From Thiotrichaceae bacterium (lineage in GTDB: Bacteria > Pseudomonadota > Gammaproteobacteria > Thiotrichales > Thiotrichaceae): DNA of 5,062 bases. The position numbers and the translations under genes were made by a program. This document shows positions 1 to 5,062 of the stretch, in pieces (the first letter of the stretch is position 1; every line of letters starts with the position of its first letter). Below the pieces are notes generated by a model. It saw only the letters and a program-made list of their open reading frames with translations. It ran no database searches and had not been told where the DNA came from. The stretch is taken from assembly GCA_027009095.1 (NCBI GenBank), contig JALVDG010000048.1:1-5062 (forward strand). Reading direction: 5' to 3'.

Positions 1-470
1 TCAACTTTTTTTCCATCACCTAATAGCTTTACTCGACGATAAGATAAATAAATAACACCTGGCTCATCATTTAACTCATAAATAACAATGGTAAAAGGAC
101 ACATCGACACATTACTAGGATGTACCGCTGCCATTTTATGAGATATTTCTGCACTACAAAATTCAACCGCTTCTGATTTTTTAAATATATTCTTATCAAA
201 CCCTATATCTTTTCCCGTACGATTTAACATATCGCTAATATGTAAGGTACCACTAACAATCATTCCTCCGTCGGTAATTGCTGAACGCACATTTTCGTTA
301 ATATCATCAAATGAAGTTCCTGCTTTAGTGATAACAACCGATTTTTCTTCGGCTTTTGTTGCTTCTATTATTTTTGATTCTGTCTTTTTAGCACTGGTTT
401 CACTTGTCTTTTCAGCACAGGCAGTAGAAATTAAAAGTGATGAAAATAAGATAATGAATAGCTTTTTCAT
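1..470 (-). CDS. Secreted DUF302-domain protein, 3' end outside window
   Basis: The 156 visible codons begin at ATG 468-470 and stay open to the left edge, so the C-terminus is missing. An AAGGGG ribosome site lies about 8 bases upstream. Residues 1-19 are a signal peptide: two lysines, a hydrophobic stretch, then STACAE. This could be cut by signal peptidase I after ACA, or be a weak lipobox with Cys18, although Ser at -3 is unusual for a lipobox. Residues 20-48 are Lys/Glu/Ser/Thr-rich and look like a linker. From about residue 50 the sequence fits a DUF302 domain: an FCSAEISHKM segment (104-113), MCPFTIVIYEL (123-133) and a YRR motif near 144-146, with Cys105 and Cys124. The domain's biochemical role is unknown to me; it is common in sulfur- and methane-oxidising bacteria, and an envelope location is inferred. 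The rpiA terminator lies upstream, so this gene probably has its own promoter in 471-540. Confidence 0.75.
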   Translation of the reverse strand, partial: MKKLFIILFSSLLISTACAEKTSETSAKKTESKIIEATKAEEKSVVITKAGTSFDDINENVRSAITDGGMIVSGTLHISDMLNRTGKDIGFDKNIFKKSEAVEFCSAEISHKMAAVHPSNVSMCPFTIVIYELNDEPGVIYLSYRRVKLLGDGKKV

Positions 471-514
471 GTAGTTTCCCCTTATACAATATTAAATTTA
501 CATAAGATTAAGTG

Positions 515-527
515 TAGCATGATGCTA
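515..527. promoter_or_regulatory. 13-bp palindrome upstream of the DUF302 gene
   Basis: TAGCAT and ATGCTA form a perfect inverted repeat around a single G, 45 bases before the DUF302 start codon. It sits in the only stretch (471-540) that can hold that gene's promoter, so it could be an operator. No convincing -10/-35 pair was found near it and no regulator is known. A 6-bp arm in A+T-rich DNA can arise by chance. Confidence 0.2.
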
Positions 528-540
528 TAAGAGGTATAGA

Positions 541-571
541 AAATAAAAAAACCAGCACGGAGGCTGGTTTT
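541..571 (-). terminator. Intrinsic terminator of rpiA
   Basis: Read on the minus strand, a hairpin with a CCAGC/GCTGG core pairs 563-571 with 548-556 around a 6-base loop. It is followed directly by a T-rich run (TTTTTTATTT, 550-541). It starts 25 bases after the rpiA TAG stop (596-598), the classic form and place for rho-independent termination. It separates rpiA from the co-directional DUF302 gene. Confidence 0.85.
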
Positions 572-595
572 AGTCGCTAACCACTAAATTGTTCT

Positions 596-1249
596 CTAAA
601 CCGTTACCGCACCATTTTCTGTACCTAAAATCAATACATCAGCAGGGCGAGAGGCAAATAAACCAATGGTTACAACACCTGCTAATTTATTAAAATCAGC
701 TTCCATTTGTATTGCATCGCTTATTTCCAGATTATGAATATCAATAATAATATTGCCATTATCAGTGGTAAAACCTTCTCGTAATACAGGTGTACCCCCC
801 ATTTTTATGATCTCACGACCAATATAGCTTTGTGCCATCGGTATAACTTCTACAGGTAATGGAAATGCCCCGAGGGTATCAACCATTTTAGATTCATCCG
901 CAATACAGACAAATTTTTCACTGGCTGCTGCCACTATTTTTTCACGTGTTAACGCTCCCCCACCGCCTTTAATTAGGTGTAAGCTTTTATTAGACTCATC
1001 GGCACCATCAACATAAAGTGATAAAGCACCTGCTGTATTCAAATCTAGTACAGTGATACCATGACTTTTAAGTCTTTCTTCACTGGCAATAGAGCTGGCA
1101 ACGGTTGCCTCTATTTTATTTTTAATTTGTGCTAGTTGATCAATAAAATGATTGGCGGTAGAGCCTGTACCAATACCAACAATCATCCCTGGTTCAACAT
1201 ATTCTATCGCGGCTGCAGCTGCGGCAGCTTTCATCTCATCTTGTGTCAT
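596..1249 (-). CDS. rpiA: Ribose-5-phosphate isomerase A
   Basis: This cytosolic enzyme interconverts ribose 5-phosphate and ribulose 5-phosphate in the non-oxidative pentose phosphate pathway. At 217 residues it is almost the length of the E. coli protein (219). It shows the phosphate-binding GIGTGST (25-31), VDGADE (80-85), [11 protein letters not shown] (94-104) and FPLPVEVIP signatures. The catalytic residues Asp81, Asp84, Lys94 and Glu103 fall at the same numbers as in E. coli RpiA, so it should be active. The ATG start has AAGGA seven bases upstream. A run of seven alanines (8-14) in the first helix is unusual; it uses mixed Ala codons, so it is not a slippage tract. The gene diverges from ilvA and ends at a strong terminator. 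Only 33 bases separate its start codon from a palindromic element (1283-1443), so its promoter probably lies in or across that element. Confidence 0.97.
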   Translation of the reverse strand: MTQDEMKAAAAAAAIEYVEPGMIVGIGTGSTANHFIDQLAQIKNKIEATVASSIASEERLKSHGITVLDLNTAGALSLYVDGADESNKSLHLIKGGGGALTREKIVAAASEKFVCIADESKMVDTLGAFPLPVEVIPMAQSYIGREIIKMGGTPVLREGFTTDNGNIIIDIHNLEISDAIQMEADFNKLAGVVTIGLFASRPADVLILGTENGAVTV

Positions 1250-1282
1250 TTTATATCCTTAAGCTTTATTGATTCAGATTTT

Positions 1283-1443
1283 TAAGTACCCAAGCAAAAT
1301 TAATTTAACAACATTTCGTTTCCTGTTTTTTGATATTCCAAGGCATTGCGACGAGAGCATAGTGGGCTATGTGAGCAAAGCAATAACGAAGAAAATCAGA
1401 CAACAGGGGTTAAATGCTTAGATTAATTTTGTGCGGATACTTA
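1283..1443. mobile_element. 161-bp palindromic MITE-like element between rpiA and ilvA
   Basis: The ends form terminal inverted repeats of 26 bp (1283-1308 against 1418-1443) matching at 21 positions, sharing TAAGTA at the tip and CAAAATTAAT inside. The pairing continues inward after a 3-base offset: TCCTGTT near 1321 pairs with AACAGG at 1402-1407, and the centre is a CATAG-TGGG-CTATG hairpin (1358-1371). The whole piece is therefore one imperfect palindrome with no coding capacity, as expected of a non-autonomous transposon remnant. A TA dinucleotide at each end would fit TA-targeting transposases such as IS630, but two bases are weak evidence. It fills the half of the divergent gap next to rpiA. 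The exact ends are uncertain by a few bases. Confidence 0.65.
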
Positions 1444-1460
1444 GGTCGCAGTATCATACC

Positions 1461-1517
1461 CGATCACCGAAGTGGCTCATAATTTTTTTAAAATTAACGA
1501 TCACTAAGCTTGCTCAT
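1461..1517. repeat. Pair of imperfect 20-bp direct repeats before ilvA
   Basis: The segments 1461-1480 and 1498-1517 both begin CGATCAC and end GCTCAT, matching at 15 of 20 positions with a 37-bp period. An A+T-rich spacer containing AATTTTTTTAAAATT lies between them. The second copy ends on the first base of the TTGACA at 1517-1522. They could be regulator sites for ilvA or a worn tandem duplication; the sequence does not decide between these. Confidence 0.4.
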
Positions 1518-1522
1518 TGACA
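1517..1522 (+). promoter_or_regulatory. ilvA: Possible -35 box of the ilvA promoter
   Basis: TTGACA is a perfect sigma-70 -35 hexamer, 53 bases before the ilvA start. No good -10 hexamer follows at 16-18 bases; that position holds an ATTTTTT tract with a TG just before it. The hexamer lies in the 13-base loop of an inverted repeat (TAAGCTTG at 1505-1512, CAAGCCTTA at 1526-1534, one bulged base). The assignment is tentative. Confidence 0.3.
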
Positions 1523-1574
1523 CAACAAGCCTTAATCTGATTTTTTCTTCGCCCCAATATTTAGAGTAGCCCCT

Positions 1575-3092
1575 GTGAATAAATTATTAATCGAAAAAAT
1601 ACTCACTGCGCGTGTTTATGATGTTGCCAAAGAAACGCCTTTGGAATATGCAAAATCACTGTCTACACGATGTAATAATCATATTTTTTTAAAACGTGAA
1701 GACTTACAAGCCGTCTTTTCATTTAAATTACGCGGTGCCTTTAATCGCATGTTTTTACTTTCTGATGAAGCCAAAGCCAATGGTGTGATTGCGGCATCGG
1801 CAGGTAATCACGCGCAAGGTGTCGCACTTTCTGGCACAAAGTTGGGCATTAGCACAACCATTGTTATGCCAAAAATAACCCCTGATATTAAAGTCAAAGG
1901 TGTTGAATCGTGGGGTGGTCGTGCCATTCTTTATGGTAATAATTTTGATGAAGCATACGCCCATGCTTTAGAGCTAGCTGAAAAAAATAATCTAACCTTC
2001 CTACACCCTTTTGATGATATTGATGTGATAGCAGGTCAAGGCACGATTGGTATGGAGCTATTAAGACAGCATCCTGATCCTATTGATATGGTCTTTATTG
2101 CTGTTGGCGGGGGCGGATTAATTGCAGGTATCGCAAGTTATATAAAGTACCTTAGCCCATCAACTAAAATTATTGGGGTAGAACATACAGAAGCTGCCAG
2201 CATGTATGAATCTTTTAAGCAGGGTAAACGAGTAACGCTGAAACAAATTGGCTTTTTTGCGGATGGTGCTGCGGTTAAACAAGTGGGAGAGAACACCTTA
2301 GCCATTGCACGAAATGTGGTTGACGAAATAATAACGGTGACAACTGATGAGACTTGCGCGGCAATTAAAGATGTCTTTGAAGATACTCGCACACTACTTG
2401 AACCAGCAGGTGCATTAGCAACGGCAGGTTTAAAAAAATATCTAAGCCAGCATCATCATGTACAAGATCAGCAATTAATTTCTATTTGTAGTGGTGCAAA
2501 TATTAGCTTTGATCGTCTACGACATGTAGCAGAAAGAGCGGAGCTAGGCGAAAAAAGAGAGGCTTTAATCGCGGTTACCATTCCTGAAAAACCAGGTAGT
2601 TTCCGTGAATTTTGTAAAGCCATTAGTAATCGTGGCATTACAGAGTTTAATTATCGTTATTCAGACAGCCATGAAGCACAAGTTTTTGCGGGCGTTAAGC
2701 TCAATCATGGTGAAGAAGAAAAGCAGCAATTATTAGCAGAATTACGTAGCAAAGAATACTCGGTAGAAGATTTAAGTGATGATGAGTTAGCCAAAACTCA
2801 TTTACGTTTTATGGTGGGCGGACACGCTCAAGGAGCAAGCAATGAAGTCTTGTATCGCTTTATTTTCCCAGAGCATCCTGGCGCTTTATTGCACTTTTTA
2901 ACCAGCATGGGAGGCAAGTGGAATATCAGTCTCTTTCATTACCGTAATCATGGCTCTGACTTTGGGCGTGTATTGGTGGGAATACAAGTTCCCCCAGAGG
3001 AAAGAAAGGAATTTTGTGACTTCTTAAATAAGCTGGCTTATGACTATAAAGATGAAACTGAAAATCCTGCTTATCAGCGTTTTTTAAGATAG
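1575..3092 (+). CDS. ilvA: Biosynthetic threonine deaminase (L-threonine ammonia-lyase)
   Basis: This PLP enzyme converts L-threonine to 2-oxobutanoate and ammonia, the first committed step of isoleucine synthesis, in the cytosol. The 505 residues compare with 514 in E. coli IlvA, which has a slightly longer N-terminus. The catalytic domain shows SFKLRGA with the PLP lysine at Lys51, SAGNHAQG (75-82) and the phosphate-binding GGGGL (178-182), each about 11 residues before its E. coli counterpart. After SGAN (about 304), two ACT-like regulatory repeats follow: about 326-400 (VTIPEKPGSF, TEFNYRY) and 410-500 (FPEHPGALL, WNISLFHYR, GRVLVG). The full regulatory domain points to the isoleucine-inhibited biosynthetic form, not the short catabolic one. 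The start is GTG: the frame closes upstream at TAA 1533-1535, with no other start codon between. The ribosome site is weak (AGAG, 1563-1566). The last ten codons, including the stop, recur downstream (3168-3205). Confidence 0.96.
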   Translation: MNKLLIEKILTARVYDVAKETPLEYAKSLSTRCNNHIFLKREDLQAVFSFKLRGAFNRMFLLSDEAKANGVIAASAGNHAQGVALSGTKLGISTTIVMPKITPDIKVKGVESWGGRAILYGNNFDEAYAHALELAEKNNLTFLHPFDDIDVIAGQGTIGMELLRQHPDPIDMVFIAVGGGGLIAGIASYIKYLSPSTKIIGVEHTEAASMYESFKQGKRVTLKQIGFFADGAAVKQVGENTLAIARNVVDEIITVTTDETCAAIKDVFEDTRTLLEPAGALATAGLKKYLSQHHHVQDQQLISICSGANISFDRLRHVAERAELGEKREALIAVTIPEKPGSFREFCKAISNRGITEFNYRYSDSHEAQVFAGVKLNHGEEEKQQLLAELRSKEYSVEDLSDDELAKTHLRFMVGGHAQGASNEVLYRFIFPEHPGALLHFLTSMGGKWNISLFHYRNHGSDFGRVLVGIQVPPEERKEFCDFLNKLAYDYKDETENPAYQRFLR

Positions 3093-3205
3093 CGAAAGAG
3101 CATGATATTACGAAATAATAATAGATAAACCTTATGCATTCCCACGCTGGAGCGATGGGAACGAGGAAAAATCCTGCTTATCAGCGTTTTTTAAGATAGC
3201 GAAAG
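3061..3205. repeat. 38-bp perfect direct repeat copying the ilvA 3' end
   Basis: Copy 1 (3061-3098) holds the last nine and a half codons of ilvA, its TAG stop and six further bases. Copy 2 (3168-3205) is identical over all 38 bases, and GCATG matches again just after both copies if one base is skipped. The 69 bases between them (3099-3167) carry the GC-rich hairpin at 3139-3161. The match is far too long for chance and shows a duplication; copy 2 is non-coding. Since copy 1 keeps ilvA intact, the protein is unaffected. Confidence 0.9.
3139..3161. repeat. Short GC-rich hairpin, likely a dispersed intergenic repeat
   Basis: TTCCCA (3139-3144) pairs with TGGGAA (3156-3161), and CGC with GCG inside, around a TGGA loop with one bulged A (3155). 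It resembles a TTCCCACGCT/AGCGTGGGAA repeat that I recall scattered between genes in many environmental gammaproteobacteria. Neither strand has a T run after it, so it is not a standard intrinsic terminator, although it sits between two convergent genes. Only one copy lies in this window, so its dispersed nature rests on memory. Confidence 0.5.
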
Positions 3206-3227
3206 GCATGCCTTAGGGTCTTAAAAA

Positions 3228-3350
3228 GTAACTACTCAGATTGTGCTCTATTTTGTTCGAGATCAAGGCAAAAGGGCGGAGTTTATAGATATAAATGAGC
3301 ACTTTTAACACAGAAATCGGGCAAATATAGAGTGCAAGCTGAGTAATTAC
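3228..3350. mobile_element. 123-bp palindromic MITE with 8-bp target-site duplication
   Basis: Terminal inverted repeats of 24 bp (3228-3251 and 3327-3350) match at 20 positions. Both begin GTAA, contain ACTCAG and end CTCTAT. The interior continues as an imperfect palindrome centred on TTTATA-GA-TATAAA (3282-3295). CTTAAAAA abuts both ends exactly (3220-3227 and 3351-3358), a perfect 8-bp target-site duplication. There is no coding capacity, so it must be moved by an enzyme supplied elsewhere. A GTAA tip with 8-bp duplications is the pattern described for the IS66 family, so an IS66-type transposase is a reasonable but unproven guess. The right-hand target copy contains the stop codon of the transporter gene, leaving that reading frame unchanged. 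Confidence 0.8.
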
Positions 3351-3351
3351 C

Positions 3352-4119
3352 TTAAAAAATCATTTTAGCGATATTAGCCAATAGCATAACAACTAAAACG
3401 GCAATTAATACTTTACGAATAAAGGTTTCTCCACCCATTATTGCAGATTTTCCTCCAAGCCAACCTCCTAGCGCACTAGCTCCTGCCATTGGTAGGGCTA
3501 TCATCCAGATAACTTTTCCTGCGATTAAAAAAGCAAGGGCAGCACCAAGGTTAGTTAGTAAATTGAGTGGTTTGACACTGGCAGTAGCGGTTAGAAAATC
3601 ATGCTTTAAAAAATGGTTGATGGCAATCGCCATGTAACTCCCTGTACCTGGACCAAGTAAGCCATCGTAAAAACCGATGGGAGCAATAGCTGCAATCGTT
3701 TTGCTAGGGCTATCAATCGCTTTCTGCTTCCCATGATCTTTATTTTTTCTTAGCACAAAAAAAAGGGCAATGGGAATACACAATAACATCATCCATGTAA
3801 GTACCTTGCTATTGAGTAGCATGGCAACTTGGCTACCAAAATAAGAGGCTACTAAGCAAGGAATAGCAGCGTAGTAAATAATCTTCCAATAGACTTTTTT
3901 TTCTAAGCTGTATTTGATGACGGCTAATAATGTTCCTGTAAACCCAACTATTTTATTGGTGGCTAGTGCGGCAACAGGTGGTACGCCAACAAAAAGCAAG
4001 GCAGGTAATTGTAGCATCCCGCCACCGCCTGCAACTGCATCAATATAGCCTGCGGCAAAGGCAACGAACATAAGACCGATAATCCAGGCAAGTGATAGTT
4101 CTTGAAAGATGATATCCAT
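3352..4119 (-). CDS. TauE/SafE-family (YfcA-like) membrane transporter
   Basis: This inner-membrane protein of the TSUP (TauE/SafE, formerly DUF81) family has 255 residues, close to the usual length. Family members are proposed anion carriers for sulfite, sulfoacetate or related compounds; the substrate here cannot be read from sequence. It resembles E. coli YfcA throughout. The two halves repeat one motif: GYIDAVAGGGG (24-34) and GFYDGLLGPGTGS (149-161), with acidic residues Asp27 and Asp152. ALATNK (51-56) is also typical. Hydrophobic segments lie near 10-30, 40-70, 79-102, 107-123, 141-170, 180-225 and 232-255, with a basic loop at 124-140. No Shine-Dalgarno precedes the ATG; the bases before it are pyrimidine-rich. 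The upstream stop is 12 bases away in the same frame, so translation is probably coupled. A MITE sits one base beyond the TAA stop. Confidence 0.88.
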   Translation of the reverse strand: MDIIFQELSLAWIIGLMFVAFAAGYIDAVAGGGGMLQLPALLFVGVPPVAALATNKIVGFTGTLLAVIKYSLEKKVYWKIIYYAAIPCLVASYFGSQVAMLLNSKVLTWMMLLCIPIALFFVLRKNKDHGKQKAIDSPSKTIAAIAPIGFYDGLLGPGTGSYMAIAINHFLKHDFLTATASVKPLNLLTNLGAALAFLIAGKVIWMIALPMAGASALGGWLGGKSAIMGGETFIRKVLIAVLVVMLLANIAKMIF

Positions 4120-4131
4120 AAAAAGGAGTCG

Positions 4132-5062
4132 TTAAGAAGAGGAATGGCGCAAAACAGCTAAGGTGCGAGGTAGGTATACATCACCAATGCTTATATATTG
4201 ATAGCGTAGGATAAGATTGGGTAAAATACTTTGATAAATACTATTGCTTTCTGGTGGTTCACCCTTTCGTCGTAATTCGGCGGTCATCTCAAACTCCATA
4301 GGGAGCAAATCTTCAGATAAATGCTTGAAGGTTTCTGCGGGTAAATTATCCAGTGTGAATGAGATGGATTGTTGGCGTTTTATGGTTTTATTAATAGGGT
4401 GATGATAGTCGTCGCCATTCACTGACAGCAGTGTTAAAGGCTGTATACCAAAATATTTAATCACAACGTCTAAAATATAACTATCGTTGTCACCTTCATA
4501 AAGTAGGTAGGAAAAATCCATATCCCTCAGCAGGGTCAAGCGATCAATATCATCTAATTCTATCTGTGTTGTTTTGCTTAATTGGCAATCTAATACTGAA
4601 ATCCATGCTGAGGAGTATTCTTTCAGAAAACCACAAAATTCCTCCTCATCTTTGCCATCATTTAGTCTAACAACAACACGCTGATTAACGTATTGCTCTA
4701 AAATAGGATCATAAGCATTACCAATGACAGATAAGGCAGTTGTACCCATTTTTTTAAGATAGTCGCCTTGAGTATTAAAAACCATGCCACTCTTGCCACC
4801 TTTCATACGGGCAAGAAAAACATTAAGTGCCTCTCCAATCGCATCATTAAAAGTATGAAAAAATACAATCAAACGACGTTTTAAGCGTATCCAAAAATGT
4901 GGCTTACAAGTGCTAGCAAGCTCTTGTTTACGTAAAGCAATATTTTCTTCGGAAAGCTCGTTTTGATAACGGTAAATTGCGCGGATATTGTCGATATCGT
5001 CACGATAAAGAATATAGGAGTTAATCGGGTTGCCATGCGAGTTTTGTACTTCTCGTGAAAAG
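4132..5062 (-). CDS. Unrecognised conserved-looking protein, 5' end outside window
   Basis: The frame is open from the right edge (5062) to TAA at 4132-4134, giving 309 visible codons. A TTG at 4870-4872 could be mistaken for a start. The frame continues upstream of it with plausible protein (an acidic stretch reading YRDDIDNIRAIYRYQNEL, then a basic WIRLKRRL) and contains no ATG, so the true start lies outside. I do not recognise the family. A weakly hydrophobic patch follows the basic stretch (IVFFHTF), but there is no clear membrane span. A segment about 55 residues after that TTG (YVNQRVVVRLNDG, then FCGFLKEYSSAWISVLDC) has the pattern of a small beta-barrel: paired strands, an acidic turn and a glycine-led strand. 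The C-terminal third is mixed alpha/beta with DVYLPRTLAVLRHSSS at the end. It is probably co-transcribed with the transporter 12 bases downstream. Confidence 0.7.
   Translation of the reverse strand, partial: FSREVQNSHGNPINSYILYRDDIDNIRAIYRYQNELSEENIALRKQELASTCKPHFWIRLKRRLIVFFHTFNDAIGEALNVFLARMKGGKSGMVFNTQGDYLKKMGTTALSVIGNAYDPILEQYVNQRVVVRLNDGKDEEEFCGFLKEYSSAWISVLDCQLSKTTQIELDDIDRLTLLRDMDFSYLLYEGDNDSYILDVVIKYFGIQPLTLLSVNGDDYHHPINKTIKRQQSISFTLDNLPAETFKHLSEDLLPMEFEMTAELRRKGEPPESNSIYQSILPNLILRYQYISIGDVYLPRTLAVLRHSSS

Noticed and set aside
1431..1520. Possible ilvA leader peptide (GTG start, 29 codons)
   Set aside because: It starts in the terminal repeat of the palindromic element, has no ribosome site and no cluster of isoleucine codons followed by an attenuator hairpin with a T run.
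1755..1964. Minus-strand 69-codon open frame inside ilvA
   Set aside because: It lies wholly in the strongly conserved ilvA catalytic domain, has no recognisable protein character and no context of its own; it is a shadow frame.
2138..2392. Minus-strand 84-codon open frame inside ilvA
   Set aside because: It overlaps ilvA completely and its low-complexity Ser/Thr/Val composition is what antisense reading of a real gene gives.
3139..3161. GC-rich hairpin as an intrinsic terminator for ilvA
   Set aside because: No T run follows it on either strand; rho-independent termination is not supported.
3061..3205. The two 38-bp copies as the beginning of a CRISPR array
   Set aside because: There are only two copies, one is the coding end of ilvA, the spacer is 69 bp, and no cas gene is present.
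4120..4161. AAAAAGGAG on the plus strand followed by ATG at 4144
   Set aside because: The frame after that ATG ends after five codons, so the ribosome-site-like sequence has no gene to serve.
4132..4872. TTG at 4870-4872 as the true start of the minus-strand gene
   Set aside because: The same frame continues open with protein-like sequence to the window edge, so the gene is longer and its start is outside.

Overview
The window is about 5 kb of A+T-rich bacterial chromosome that reads as a gammaproteobacterium. RpiA aligns with the Escherichia coli enzyme almost without gaps, with its catalytic residues at identical positions. The full-length two-domain threonine deaminase is also of gammaproteobacterial type. 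The divergent rpiA/ilvA pair is, from memory, also seen in Pseudomonas. The DUF302 protein and the short palindromic repeats between genes recall aquatic methane or sulfur oxidisers (Methylococcales, Thiotrichales). That finer placement is an impression, not something shown here.

Layout. (1) 1-470, minus: 5' part of a secreted DUF302 protein, running off the left edge. (2) 541-571: intrinsic terminator ending the rpiA transcript. (3) 596-1249, minus: rpiA, ribose-5-phosphate isomerase A. (4) 1250-1574: the 325-bp divergent gap between rpiA and ilvA, half filled by a 161-bp palindromic MITE-like element (1283-1443), followed by a pair of imperfect 20-bp direct repeats and a consensus -35 box. 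(5) 1575-3092, plus: ilvA, biosynthetic threonine deaminase. (6) 3093-3351: no gene. It holds a second perfect copy of the last 38 bp of the ilvA region, a GC-rich dispersed hairpin between the copies, and a 123-bp palindromic element with a perfect 8-bp target-site duplication. (7) 3352-4119, minus: a TauE/SafE (YfcA-like) membrane transporter. (8) 4132-5062, minus: 3' part of an unrecognised protein, probably in one operon with the transporter and running off the right edge.

The genes do not form one pathway. rpiA belongs to the pentose phosphate (or ribulose monophosphate) route and ilvA starts isoleucine synthesis. The transporter and its upstream partner are a separate two-gene unit converging on ilvA. 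The notable content lies between the genes. Both larger gaps have been invaded by short non-coding palindromic elements, one placed between two divergent promoters and the other immediately behind a stop codon. The ilvA 3' end was duplicated around a third repeat. I saw no convincing new protein system, although the C-terminal piece of the unrecognised protein (4132-5062) has a segment reminiscent of an Sm-like barrel.
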